Shown here one piece after another: positions 18,090 to 27,330 of a stretch of DNA of 64,000 nt. The DNA comes from Chryseobacterium soldanellicola. GTDB taxonomy: Bacteria > Bacteroidota > Bacteroidia > Flavobacteriales > Weeksellaceae. Each line of letters begins with the position of its first letter. The first letter of the stretch is position 1. The notes under the pieces were generated by a model. That model saw only the letters and a list, made by a program, of their open reading frames with translations, was not told where the DNA came from and searched no databases. Made by a program: the position numbers and the translations under genes. The DNA is taken from NCBI RefSeq assembly GCF_900100115.1, contig NZ_FNKL01000002.1, forward strand, positions 496,001-560,000, written 5' to 3'.

Positions 18090-18806
18090 ATGATTAACAA
18101 TATTAAATGTATGATTATTGATGATGATGAACTGGACAGGCTGGTTCTCCAACATCATGTTAATCAATACGAAAACATAGAAATCATCGCATCTTTTGAT
18201 TCGGCTGAAAAAGCAGTGCCTTTTCTTGAGCTTCCGATTGATCTTTTATTTATCAACACCAATTTACCGGGCATGAGCGGCATGGATTTCAGGAAGTTAG
18301 CCCAAAAAATACCACTTTGTATTTTTGTCAGTGCGCATCCGGAATTTGCAGCAGAAACTTTTGAAATCGATACGCTGGATTTTATTACAAAGCCTTTAAG
18401 AACCGAAAGATTTCATAATTCTATGCAAAAACTTTTCAGTTTTCTTGAAATGAAAGAAAAATCTGAATGTTTTGACACTTTATTAGGCGAAAACAGCATT
18501 AAAATAAAAGAAGGAGGAAATATTTTTCAAATTAAAATTACCGATATCTTATATCTCGAAGCTTTAAAAGATTACACAAGAATCGTCACTTCTGATAAAA
18601 AACACTGCATTTTAGATTCTATTGGGAATATTTTACATAAAAGCTATTTTGATTCTTTTGTAAGAATTCACAGAAGCTTTGCGGTACCGAGACATCTTAT
18701 CCGAAGCAAAAACACACACGAAGTAGAGCTTGTACATCAAATAAAATTACCCATCGGAAGAGCATACAAAGAAAATCTATCATTTTTTGATCCCCAGAAT
18801 CAGTGA
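18090..18806 (+). CDS. LytTR-type response regulator with altered receiver site
   Basis: The 238-residue protein has an N-terminal receiver-like domain (1-120) and a C-terminal LytTR DNA-binding domain (about 138-235: IKEGGNIFQIKITDILYLEALKDYTRIVT, FVRIHRSFAVPRHLI). The acidic pocket (Asp11-Asp13) and the conserved Lys in DFITKPL are present. The phospho-acceptor position, normally Asp four residues before the LPGMSG proline, is Asn56 (FINTNLPGMSG). The receiver may therefore not be phosphorylated. No histidine kinase is adjacent; secreted-protein genes lie downstream on the same strand and could be targets. Confidence 0.85.
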   Translation: MINNIKCMIIDDDELDRLVLQHHVNQYENIEIIASFDSAEKAVPFLELPIDLLFINTNLPGMSGMDFRKLAQKIPLCIFVSAHPEFAAETFEIDTLDFITKPLRTERFHNSMQKLFSFLEMKEKSECFDTLLGENSIKIKEGGNIFQIKITDILYLEALKDYTRIVTSDKKHCILDSIGNILHKSYFDSFVRIHRSFAVPRHLIRSKNTHEVELVHQIKLPIGRAYKENLSFFDPQNQ

Positions 18807-18995
18807 TCAGAAATACCTGTAAACAGTGACTTTTTTAAGCTAAATACCACAAATATTCTTACTTTTTGTCGTTGGTCGATTTTTTCCGTCGTTTGTCTAT
18901 TTTACGAATTTAAGCCGTCGATATGTGGTAATTTAGTCACCTTTAACACCATACAAAAACACGCACAATTAAGCAACCACAAAAACCTTTTATAT

Positions 18996-19481
18996 ATGAA
19001 AAACAAATCTATCAGATCTATTTTTCTCGGGCTTTTTCTCATCACTTCTGCACTGCTAAAGGCGCAAATGGCCGTTTTAGCAAGCGGGGGAAATGCCACA
19101 GGAAGCAATGGATCGTCCTCTTACAGTGTGGGACAGGTCGCTTATCTTTATAAAGGCACCGGCAACCAGGTCATGGAGGGCGTACAAGTCGCCTACGAGA
19201 TCACCACACTTGCTACCGGTGAAGTTAGTTCTTCCAAAGAAACCGGAATTTTACTGTATCCAAATCCTTTCAAAGACTATGTCTATCTGGACTTTACAAC
19301 AAATGACTACAAAGGTTCGGATTATCAGTTATTCGACGCACAGGGAAAATTAATTAAAAAGGATAAAATTACTCAGACAAAATCCGAATTCAACTTCTCC
19401 TCTCTCCCATCTGCAATGTATATCATCAGAATCAACCAAAACGGAAAAAACATCACAACATTTAAAATCATTAAAAAATAA
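18996..19481 (+). CDS. Short T9SS type A sorting-domain protein
   Basis: The 161-residue product has a Sec signal peptide (to LLKAQ), a short N-terminal domain (ASGGNATGSNGSSSYSVGQVAY) and a T9SS type A C-terminal sorting domain from about residue 88 (GILLYPNPFKDYVYLDF ... GKLIKK ... MYIIRINQNGKNITTFKIIKK). It should cross the outer membrane through the type IX system and be attached to the surface or released. It forms a tight run with the next two genes (gaps of 5 and 6 bases). Confidence 0.85.
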   Translation: MKNKSIRSIFLGLFLITSALLKAQMAVLASGGNATGSNGSSSYSVGQVAYLYKGTGNQVMEGVQVAYEITTLATGEVSSSKETGILLYPNPFKDYVYLDFTTNDYKGSDYQLFDAQGKLIKKDKITQTKSEFNFSSLPSAMYIIRINQNGKNITTFKIIKK

Positions 19482-19486
19482 TCACC

Positions 19487-22033
19487 ATGAAAAAAATATT
19501 ACTATCGGCGGGAATTCTGCTGGGCATGTTTTCAGCTTTTGCCCAGGTTCCTGAAAAAATGAGTTATCAGGCTATTGTTCGAAATATTTCGGGACAGGTT
19601 TTAGCTAATCAAAATGTCGCGATCAGAGCAAGCATTCTGCAAGGCTCACCAGCCGGAGCCGCTGTTTATTCCGAAAGAATAACGGGAATTACCAACGTAA
19701 ACGGTCTTGTAAGCTTAGAGATAGGCTCAGGAACAGTTCTTACAGGAACGTTCAATACCATCAACTGGTCTACAGGAAATTATTATTTAAAAACAGAAAC
19801 TGACCCAACAGGCGGAACCAACTATACCATTGCGGGAACAAGCCAGTTATTAAGCGTTCCTTACGCCATGTATGCAAAAACTGCTGGCGGCGGAGGTGGC
19901 GGTTTCGCTATTCCTTATACAAATACGGTGAATAATGCCGGAAGCCTTTTCACACTAATCAATGACGGAGACGGAACTTCTGTTGACGGTATCAACAATA
20001 CAACAACTTCCAGCATCGCTGCGGTTCGCGGAACGGTCAGCAATGTAGCTCCGGGAGGATTTTCTTCAGGAGTTAGAGGGATCAATAATGGTACAGGAGG
20101 TTTAGGAGTCGGAGTTTGGGGAAGCCAGGCAGGAAGCGGCTGGGGAGTTTACGGTGTGACGCCTAGCGGTTTGGGAGTTTATGGAAATTCATCAGCAGGC
20201 GGTTACGGAGTATATGCCAACAGTAATACAGGAACAGGCCTTAATGCTACCAGTACTAGTGGTATCGCAGCTAATATTTCAATAGCAAATAATGCCAATA
20301 ACAATAATGTGCTTAATGCCTCAACAGTAGGAAACGGAACAGTTATCAATGTAACGTCTTCCGGAAGCGGAGCCGGTATTGTAAGCTCTACCGGAAATGG
20401 TTTTGCAGTACACGGAATTACCAGCCAGCAAACATCTGCCGGAATTATCGGAGACAATAATGGAGCGGGTGAAGCTATCGTTGGTAGAAATACCAGTGAT
20501 ATTGCAGGTGCCGTTGTAGGTAGAAATGATGGTGGAGGTTACGGTGTAAGGGGCTTTGTTTCGACAAATACTACGGGAACTTCGATCGGGGTTTTAGGAC
20601 AAGTTGGATTAAACAGCGGTAAAGGACGCGCCGGTAGATTTGAAAATTTAAACGCTTCGAATGACAGAAATACATTAGAAGTACAAACCAACGGCAACGG
20701 AAGTATTCCGGATAATACTCAGGGTAATGCTTCTTCTTTCATCGTTAATAATACAAACAGTGTTGGTGCAGCGGTAAGAGGTGAGGTAAATACCATCTTC
20801 GGAAACTTTGGCGCATCAGGTATTTTTGGTGTTTCTTCAGGAACGGGGGGTCGCGCAGGATTATTCTATGCATCAAACCCGGCCGGAAACGGAGCAGCAT
20901 TAATTGCTTTAACCGACGGAAACGGAAATGCCGTTACCGCCAATGCAGGCAAAAACGGAAACGGTGTTGAAACCAATGTAGACGGCACCGGAAATGCTCT
21001 TTATGCCTGGGTTCCAACTTTTTCCGATGGACGCGCAGGTAGATTTGAAATTTTTAATGAAGACAATGAAAATGAAGTAATATCCGTAAAAACCGTGGGT
21101 AATGGTATTGCAGGTAACTTTAAAGTTGACCGTACTACAGGAACTTCAGCAGCTGTAAAAGGTGAAGTAAATTCTATTTTCGCCAATTTCGGAACAGCGG
21201 GTGTTTATGGTCTTTCATCAGGCACAGGAGGATATGGAGGCCTCTTCTACTCTTCTAATGCCAGTGGTAACGGCCCGGCCGTATTGGCTCTTACAGAAGG
21301 TTCCGGGAACGGAATTACAGCCAATGCAGGAGGCAACGGTGACGGAGTGGAAGCATCAGTAGATGGTACCGGAAACGCAATTTCCGGTTTTGTTCCAAAT
21401 TTTGGCACCGGTAAAGCAGGTAGATTTGCCAATTTTAATAATGCCAATGCACAGCCAGTAGTGCATATAACGACTACCGGTACAGGTACTGCAGAACTCA
21501 TTAACCATCAGGGCCCTTCAGGTAATATCGCTGTTTATCAGAGTGCTTCAGCCAATGTAGCCCGTATCAATAAATCCGGGACAGGATTCTTCAACGGAGG
21601 AACCCAAAACAGTGGTGCCGACGTTGCCGAAGCTTTCGATGTAGAAGGAAATACTTCTGAATACGAACCGGGTGATATCCTGGTCATTTCAACAGATTCT
21701 GACAGAACGGTAGAAAAATCTTCAACCCCATATTCCAACCTTGTTGCCGGAGTTTACGCTACAAAACCGGGTGTACTTTTAACGGAAGAAAATATTGATT
21801 CTGAATTACTCGGAAAAGTTCCGATGGGGGTAATCGGTGTAATTCCGACAAAAGTTTGTCTGCAAGGCGGCGCAATCAAGAGAGGAGATCTTCTGGTAAC
21901 CTCATCACAGGCCGGAGTTGCTATGAAAGCTAATCCTAAAAAAGTAAAAATAGGACAGGTTTTAGGAAAAGCCCTTCAGGATTATGATCAAAACGGAATC
22001 GGTAAAATCAAAGTATTAGTAAACATTAAATAA
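19487..22033 (+). CDS. Large secreted Gly/Asn-rich repeat protein
   Basis: The 848-residue product has a signal peptide (to SAFAQ), then a conserved N-terminal domain (VPEKMSYQAIVRN ... YAMYAKTAGG, to about 140). Gly/Asn/Thr-rich beta-repeats follow (VRGINNGTGGLGVGVWG, GVYGNSSAGGYGVYAN). Two long tandem units about 127 residues apart begin AAVRGEVNTIFGNFG and AAVKGEVNSIFANFG. The last 140 residues (NSGADVAEAFDVEG ... GKIKVLVNIK) are a separate conserved end. No T9SS sorting domain is seen. It probably forms a beta-helical surface fibre or adhesin; that role is inferred. Confidence 0.75.
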   Translation: MKKILLSAGILLGMFSAFAQVPEKMSYQAIVRNISGQVLANQNVAIRASILQGSPAGAAVYSERITGITNVNGLVSLEIGSGTVLTGTFNTINWSTGNYYLKTETDPTGGTNYTIAGTSQLLSVPYAMYAKTAGGGGGGFAIPYTNTVNNAGSLFTLINDGDGTSVDGINNTTTSSIAAVRGTVSNVAPGGFSSGVRGINNGTGGLGVGVWGSQAGSGWGVYGVTPSGLGVYGNSSAGGYGVYANSNTGTGLNATSTSGIAANISIANNANNNNVLNASTVGNGTVINVTSSGSGAGIVSSTGNGFAVHGITSQQTSAGIIGDNNGAGEAIVGRNTSDIAGAVVGRNDGGGYGVRGFVSTNTTGTSIGVLGQVGLNSGKGRAGRFENLNASNDRNTLEVQTNGNGSIPDNTQGNASSFIVNNTNSVGAAVRGEVNTIFGNFGASGIFGVSSGTGGRAGLFYASNPAGNGAALIALTDGNGNAVTANAGKNGNGVETNVDGTGNALYAWVPTFSDGRAGRFEIFNEDNENEVISVKTVGNGIAGNFKVDRTTGTSAAVKGEVNSIFANFGTAGVYGLSSGTGGYGGLFYSSNASGNGPAVLALTEGSGNGITANAGGNGDGVEASVDGTGNAISGFVPNFGTGKAGRFANFNNANAQPVVHITTTGTGTAELINHQGPSGNIAVYQSASANVARINKSGTGFFNGGTQNSGADVAEAFDVEGNTSEYEPGDILVISTDSDRTVEKSSTPYSNLVAGVYATKPGVLLTEENIDSELLGKVPMGVIGVIPTKVCLQGGAIKRGDLLVTSSQAGVAMKANPKKVKIGQVLGKALQDYDQNGIGKIKVLVNIK
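20768..21500 (+). repeat. Two in-gene tandem units of ~381 bp
   Basis: Within the repeat protein, the frame at 20768 and at 21149 encodes matching units (GEVNTIFGNFG.SGIFGVSSGTGG and GEVNSIFANFG.AGVYGLSSGTGG), offset by 381 bases, which keeps the frame. Confidence 0.7.
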
Positions 22034-22039
22034 ACTATT

Positions 22040-22456
22040 ATGAAATCATTATATATCATCGCATTTTTAAGTTTAAGCATAGGAATTTATGCTCAGGAAA
22101 ATAAGAAAGCCACAGAGCCTGAAGATCAGTCACAAGTTGTAAAGCAGGCCAAAGAACGTGAAGCTCAAATGTTAAAAACTTCTCAGGAAAATGCTTCAAA
22201 AAAGCAGGCGGGAAGCGGTTTGGTTTCCGATCAGGGGCTTGAGGTTAAAAATAAAGAAACAAAACCCCAGCCTTCAGCTTCAACAGCCAACTCGGGAAAA
22301 CAGCTCCCAGGTACGGCAACACTGGAAGAGATTAAAGCAAGTATTCCTAACAGAAAAGCGCCGAATCATACGTCAGCTAAAAAAAGCAAAACCGTTCAGG
22401 GCTTACCAAATACAGCCACTTTAGCGGAAATAAAAAAGACAATTCCTAAAAACTGA
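22040..22456 (+). CDS. Small secreted protein with two LPxTATLxEIK repeats
   Basis: The 138-residue product has a signal peptide (MKSLYIIAFLSLSIGIYAQ) and a hydrophilic, probably disordered mature chain. It ends with two similar segments, LPGTATLEEIKASIPNRK and LPNTATLAEIKKTIPKN. No domain is recognised. The start lies six bases after the stop of the large repeat protein and a terminator follows, so it is the last gene of this three-gene unit and probably acts with it. Confidence 0.7.
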   Translation: MKSLYIIAFLSLSIGIYAQENKKATEPEDQSQVVKQAKEREAQMLKTSQENASKKQAGSGLVSDQGLEVKNKETKPQPSASTANSGKQLPGTATLEEIKASIPNRKAPNHTSAKKSKTVQGLPNTATLAEIKKTIPKN

Positions 22457-22483
22457 TAACGGAAACAGATTTTTCAACACAAG

Positions 22484-22511
22484 AAAGTCCGCGTAAATGC
22501 GGACTTTTTTA
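22484..22511 (+). terminator. Terminator of the 19-22.5 kb gene cluster
   Basis: AAAGTCCGC (22484-22492) pairs with GCGGACTTT (22499-22507), followed by a T run. Confidence 0.75.
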
Positions 22512-22536
22512 TTTTAAAAATTAATTATTTTAAAAA

Positions 22537-22971
22537 TTAATCCCAATCGGCGGCCACGAATTTCATTTGACCTCCATTTTCATCATATAATGTTAAAAAA
22601 TGCCCTTCTACAGAATATTTTGTCATTTTTTCAAAACTTTTTGAGAAAGCATTTTCAATATCCATACTCTGACAGGCCATCATTGTGCTTCCGAGCCCTG
22701 AAATTTCTACTTTTCCGTTATTTTTAAATTCAGACGTAAAAAACATTCTGTTGCATCCCATAAAAGCGCCGCCACGGATTTTATTTCCCTCTTTTTTAGC
22801 AGTTAAATTAATTCCCGCTTTATTTTTAATTAATTGGTCTTTAGTAAAATTATTAAGAGAAACCAGCATCCATTCTCTTTGAACAAACGGATTTTTGACT
22901 TGAGCTGAAGAGCAGTTTATGATTAAACCTAAAAATAAAACCGCAAAAATTGACATCAGTATTTTTTTCAT
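22537..22971 (-). CDS. META-domain (HslJ-like) lipoprotein
   Basis: The 144-residue product has a lipoprotein-type signal with IINC (Cys20) and a single META domain: REWMLVSLN, INLTAKKEGNKIRGGAFMGCNRM and VEISGLGSTMMACQSMDIENAF. This is the HslJ-like fold found in envelope proteins, in E. coli linked to novobiocin resistance; the role here is unknown. It is convergent with the preceding cluster and divergent from the S46 peptidase gene. Confidence 0.85.
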   Translation of the reverse strand: MKKILMSIFAVLFLGLIINCSSAQVKNPFVQREWMLVSLNNFTKDQLIKNKAGINLTAKKEGNKIRGGAFMGCNRMFFTSEFKNNGKVEISGLGSTMMACQSMDIENAFSKSFEKMTKYSVEGHFLTLYDENGGQMKFVAADWD

Positions 22972-23056
22972 AGCCCAATAAATCCCATTTTCATACCAAT
23001 CACGGGCAGAATATCGTAAAAATTAGTAAATTAGCGACACAAAATTATTTTATAAA

Positions 23057-25267
23057 ATGAAAAGACTATTTCTACTATTCACTTTTTTGTTGGGCTTTGC
23101 CCAGATGAGGGCGGATGAGGGGATGTGGCTGTTAATGCTCATCAAAAGACTCAATGGTGTTGATATGCAAAAAGAAGGTTTGCATCTGACGCCGGAAGAA
23201 ATTTATTCCGTAAACAATTCGAGCCTCAAAGATGCCATCGTAAGTTTTGGTGGTTTCTGTACCGGAGAAATTGTTTCTGATAAAGGACTTATTTTCACCA
23301 ACCACCACTGTGGTTACGGTGCTGTTGCGGCAGCTTCTACTCCGGAAAAAGACTATCTTAAGAATGGTTTCTGGGCAATGAAGCAGAAAGACGAATTCAA
23401 CGCAAAAGATCTTTACGTAAGATTTTTAGTAAGAATGGATGATGCTACACAGAGAATCAATTCTAAACTTAATAATAAGATGACCGCTGCAGAGAGAAAA
23501 GCTGTGATCGATGCTGAAACAAAAGCGATCCAGTCCGAAAACTCTGAAAACGGAAAATATACAGTCGTAGTAAGAGATTTCTTCAACGGAAATGAATTTT
23601 ACTATTTTGTTTATCAGGATTACAAAGATATCAGACTGGTGGGCGCACCCCCTTCATCATTAGGAAAATTCGGAGGCGATACAGACAACTGGGAATGGCC
23701 GAGACATACGGCAGATTTTACGGTTTTCAGAGTGTATGCAGATGCAGCTGGAAATCCTGCTGAGTTTTCACCAAGCAATGTTCCTCTGAAGCCTAAACAT
23801 TTTTTACCTGTTTCTTTAAAAGGTGTTAAACCGGGAGATTTTTCTATGATTCTAGGATATCCGGGAAGAACAAACCGTTATCTGACTTCTTACGGAATTC
23901 AGCAAATGGTTGGAAAAGATTATCCGGCTTGGGTTGAAGCTTCTAAATTAGCCATGGATGTAATGAAAAAGTACATGGATAAAGATAAAGGAACTCAGCT
24001 TAATTATGCTTCTCAGTACGCTTCTGTAGCGAATTACTGGAAAAACAGACAGGGAACAATTGATGCCGTCATCAAAAACGGAACAATTACCGATAAGCAA
24101 AAAATCGAGGAAACATTCAGAGCATGGGCTGTACAGCCTGCAAATATTGCAGAATACGAAAGTGTTTTAGATGATATTGCTATTTATTACAAGCAAACTT
24201 CTGACAGAAATGTTGAGAGAAACTATATGTCTCAGCTTTCAAGAAATGCTAAATATTTCGCTATTGCTTTACAGGTTGGCTCAGTTCTTAAAGCATATGC
24301 CAAACAGGATATGGCCGGAAGGCTGGCTATGAAGCCAAAAGTAGAAGCCGCATTGAAAACAGCTTATGAAAGCATCAACACTAATCTTGAAGGTGAAATG
24401 ATGAACTCAATGGTGAATCTTTATCAAACAAAAGTAAAAGCTGATGTCGCTTCTGCCACAATTATGGGATTGGATGCCAAGAATCTTTCAAACGTTGCTT
24501 ATTCTTCAATCTTTGCCAATAAAACTTCTGCGACCAACTTTATGCTGAATCCGGATCCTTTAAAGCTAGATGCAGATCCGCTTTGGAAGATCGCTAACAG
24601 CCTTATTGAAGATCAGAAAATATCGGCTGAAAAATTCGTAAAAATTGATGATAATTTTGCTAAAAACAACAGATTATTCTTAGCAGGATTAATGAAATCA
24701 ATGCCTGAGAAAAAATTCTATCCGGATGCAAACTCTACCATGAGATTAACCTACGGAACTGTAGATAAATTGCCTATCAGAGATGACAGAAACTATTTCG
24801 GAGTTACTGATAACTATTACACAGACATGACCGGTCTTGTAGGAAAATACAAGAAAGGTGACGAAGAATTTGACCTTCCTCAAAGAGTAATTGACCTTTA
24901 CAATCTTAAAGATTTCGGTCAATATGCTGATGCAAAAGGATATATGCCTGTAAATTTCCTGTCAAACAACGATATTACGGGTGGTAACTCCGGTTCTCCT
25001 GTAATCGACGGTGACGGAAACCTTATCGGTATCGCTTTCGACGGAAACAGTGAAGCATTAAGCGGAGACATTGTTTTTGAACAGGAATGGCAAAAAACGA
25101 TCAATGTTGACGTTCGTTTCGTTCTTTGGACAATCGATAAATATGCGGGTGCCAGAAGATTAATTGACGAATTAAACTTAGTAAGAGACGAAAATACTCC
25201 TGCAGATACAAAAACAAAAGCTGCAAAACCGGATCACGTAAAAGCTGCCGGTAAAAAGAAAAAATAA
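23057..25267 (+). CDS. S46 family dipeptidyl peptidase (DPP7-like)
   Basis: The 736-residue periplasmic serine peptidase has a signal peptide (to about residue 19) and S46 hallmarks: TNHHCGYG with the catalytic His at 83-84, WPRHTADFTVFRVY containing the likely catalytic Asp220, and GGNSGSPV with nucleophile Ser645. Eighteen residues after that Ser is Gly in AFDGN. In the P. gingivalis enzymes the matching residue is Gly in DPP7 and Arg in acidic-specific DPP11, so DPP7-like preference for hydrophobic P1 residues is inferred. The enzyme removes dipeptides from oligopeptides for peptide nutrition. The tail is Lys/Ala-rich. Confidence 0.92.
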   Translation: MKRLFLLFTFLLGFAQMRADEGMWLLMLIKRLNGVDMQKEGLHLTPEEIYSVNNSSLKDAIVSFGGFCTGEIVSDKGLIFTNHHCGYGAVAAASTPEKDYLKNGFWAMKQKDEFNAKDLYVRFLVRMDDATQRINSKLNNKMTAAERKAVIDAETKAIQSENSENGKYTVVVRDFFNGNEFYYFVYQDYKDIRLVGAPPSSLGKFGGDTDNWEWPRHTADFTVFRVYADAAGNPAEFSPSNVPLKPKHFLPVSLKGVKPGDFSMILGYPGRTNRYLTSYGIQQMVGKDYPAWVEASKLAMDVMKKYMDKDKGTQLNYASQYASVANYWKNRQGTIDAVIKNGTITDKQKIEETFRAWAVQPANIAEYESVLDDIAIYYKQTSDRNVERNYMSQLSRNAKYFAIALQVGSVLKAYAKQDMAGRLAMKPKVEAALKTAYESINTNLEGEMMNSMVNLYQTKVKADVASATIMGLDAKNLSNVAYSSIFANKTSATNFMLNPDPLKLDADPLWKIANSLIEDQKISAEKFVKIDDNFAKNNRLFLAGLMKSMPEKKFYPDANSTMRLTYGTVDKLPIRDDRNYFGVTDNYYTDMTGLVGKYKKGDEEFDLPQRVIDLYNLKDFGQYADAKGYMPVNFLSNNDITGGNSGSPVIDGDGNLIGIAFDGNSEALSGDIVFEQEWQKTINVDVRFVLWTIDKYAGARRLIDELNLVRDENTPADTKTKAAKPDHVKAAGKKKK

Positions 25268-25288
25268 TCTTCATTTGAATATATTTTT

Positions 25289-25322
25289 AAGCCCCGCGAA
25301 AAATTTTTCGCGGGGCTTTTTA
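25289..25322 (+). terminator. Strong terminator after the S46 peptidase gene
   Basis: AAGCCCCGCG (25289-25298) pairs perfectly with CGCGGGGCTT (25309-25318) and is followed by T residues. Confidence 0.85.
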
Positions 25323-25534
25323 TTCTGAATATACTTAAGTCTATGATTTTGACACCAATTAAAATTTTAACAAATTATAATTGTGATTGATAATTTTCTA
25401 TACAAATGGAAATACGCTTTATTATGTTAATCTTTTAGGTGAAAAGCATTTAATAAAAACGCCAATTGAATAAGATTAGATTTGTATTTTATCTGTAAAT
25501 CAATACGTTATACATAAATAAAATACGAATATTT

Positions 25535-25566
25535 TTGTATTGAAAAAGAAAAAAAATTTATATTTG
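25535..25566 (+). promoter_or_regulatory. Putative promoter of the T9SS gene
   Basis: TTG at 25535-25537 and TATATTTG at 25559-25566 are 21 bases apart, matching the Bacteroidota -33/-7 layout. The leader to the ATG at 25764 would be about 190 bases. Confidence 0.3.
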
Positions 25567-25763
25567 TCGGATTAATTAAAAACAAAAACACAAATAAATG
25601 AATAAAAAACACAAATGTGTGCACTTTCTTATGCACCTACCAACCTCCTATTCTTTTCAGGTATTTTAACCATAAACCTATTTAACTGAAAATTTTTGTC
25701 ATTAATATGTTATTCTGTAGCATATAAGATGAAATTTTGACAGGATTTATTAAAAACATAAAT

Positions 25764-27326
25764 ATGAAAAAAAACTACATTGGCACTCTATTCTTGTGCA
25801 CAATTCTAAGCCTATCAGCTCAGGAAGTGGTTTGGCAGAAAGACATCAAATCCAGTACCCAGGATTTTCTTTCACAGGTAACCACCACCATCGATGGACA
25901 ATATTTAATTACAGGAAGCTCGATTCAGAGCAGTAAGCTTCAGGCAGCAGGCAGTAAGCAAAATAACGGCTACGATTTTCATTTGGTGAAACTTAATCAA
26001 CAAGGCGAAGAAGTCTGGGAAAAATATTTCTCAGGACAAAACCATGATTTTCTCTCTGCTACTGTAAATACTCAGGAAGGCGGATTTTTGATCTCAGGAA
26101 CGTCATTTTCGGGTAAATCTTTAGATAAAAAAGATGATTCTAAAGGAGGATCAGACATTTGGCTCATCAGAATCAACGAATTTGGAGATGAATTATGGCA
26201 GAAAACAATCGGCGGAACTTCGGATGAAGAAGCAAGATCTGTTATTCAAACGACAGATCTAGGATTTTTTGTAGCCGGAAATGTTCAGAATTCAGCGAAA
26301 GGTTATGGTTCCAAGGATGTTTTAATTGTAAAATTGGATAAAAACGGAAAAGAATTATCTCAAATTATAGTAGGCGGAAAAGGTTTAGATGAAGTTGAAA
26401 AGATGATCCCAACGAAAGATGGTGGCGCTTTACTTGGGGTTTATTCAAGAAGCAGCGCAAGCGGTTCCAAGAAAACGGAAAACTTCGGAGAAGGCGATTA
26501 TTGGATCATGAAGCTTTCAAAAGACGGAAAAGTGGAATGGGAAAAGAATTTTGGTGGAAAAGGAGACGATCATTTAAGAACATTAGCTTTAACATCAAAT
26601 GGATTTTTAATTGGTGGGGAAAGTCGCTCTGAAAGATCAGGAAATAAAACCGTTGGAATCGAAGAAGGAACTGATTTATGGCTGATTTCACTCAACGAAA
26701 GAGGGGAAGAAATCTGGCAAAAGTCTTACAACTTTAAAAATAGGGATGTACTCATGGGAATGAGCGTTATCAATCAGAGCCAGGAACAAAGAGAAAAGAA
26801 TAAAGATATTACAACAGGAATTTTGTTAGGCGGTTACACTCAGGCGGAAGGAAGAATAGAGAGTGATGATGAAACATTCTGGATGCTGTATTTGGATGAA
26901 AACGGAAATGAGCAGTGGAGAAAGCACGTCAAAGGAGAATCAAGAAAGAAAGAAGAGAGATTATCTGATATAAAACTCAACAGAGACGGATCGATCATTT
27001 TAGCAGGAACCAGCGCAGAAGAACTCGGAAAAGAGAACTGGAAAATTGTAAAGCTGGGCGATAAACAAATCGATCAGCTGATTGTAAAACAGGACATTAA
27101 AATTTACCCTAATCCGGTGTCAGATTACGCTTATGTAGAAATCGGTTTTGATTTCAAAGATGCTGAAATTATTGTGTATGATATGAGCGGACGACAGCTT
27201 CAAACATTAAACACCAAGAATAAAGTCACAAAGATCAATACACAGAATTTGATTCAGGGAGCTTATCTGGTTGCGATAAAAACGGATACGAATAAAACTG
27301 CTAATGCTAAAATTATTAAGAAATAA
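25764..27326 (+). CDS. T9SS type A sorting-domain protein with propeller-like repeats
   Basis: From ATG 25764 the product is 520 residues: a signal peptide (to LSLSAQ), then at least six repeats of about 55-60 residues with the pattern DGGFL-GTS ... GG-DIWLI-LNE-GEELWQKTIGG, as in beta-propeller-type proteins. The end is a T9SS type A sorting domain (IKIYPNPVSDYAYVEI ... GAYLVAIKTDTNKTANAKIIKK). The frame is open from 25737, but the ATG at 25764 starts the signal peptide. It lies four bases before the YD-repeat gene, so it may be transcribed with the Rhs locus. Confidence 0.85.
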   Translation: MKKNYIGTLFLCTILSLSAQEVVWQKDIKSSTQDFLSQVTTTIDGQYLITGSSIQSSKLQAAGSKQNNGYDFHLVKLNQQGEEVWEKYFSGQNHDFLSATVNTQEGGFLISGTSFSGKSLDKKDDSKGGSDIWLIRINEFGDELWQKTIGGTSDEEARSVIQTTDLGFFVAGNVQNSAKGYGSKDVLIVKLDKNGKELSQIIVGGKGLDEVEKMIPTKDGGALLGVYSRSSASGSKKTENFGEGDYWIMKLSKDGKVEWEKNFGGKGDDHLRTLALTSNGFLIGGESRSERSGNKTVGIEEGTDLWLISLNERGEEIWQKSYNFKNRDVLMGMSVINQSQEQREKNKDITTGILLGGYTQAEGRIESDDETFWMLYLDENGNEQWRKHVKGESRKKEERLSDIKLNRDGSIILAGTSAEELGKENWKIVKLGDKQIDQLIVKQDIKIYPNPVSDYAYVEIGFDFKDAEIIVYDMSGRQLQTLNTKNKVTKINTQNLIQGAYLVAIKTDTNKTANAKIIKK

Positions 27327-27330
27327 AACT

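Larger units (their letters stand above)
25268..25763. other. Intergenic region with terminator and putative promoter
   Basis: Between the S46 gene and the T9SS gene, about 500 bases hold a strong terminator (25289-25322), a possible promoter (25535-25566) and otherwise AT-rich sequence. A 23-codon frame at 25598 is not convincing. Confidence 0.5.

Noticed and set aside
25598..25669. 23-codon frame before the T9SS gene
   Set aside because: Too short, no signal peptide or conserved pattern, and it contains ordinary AT-rich intergenic composition.
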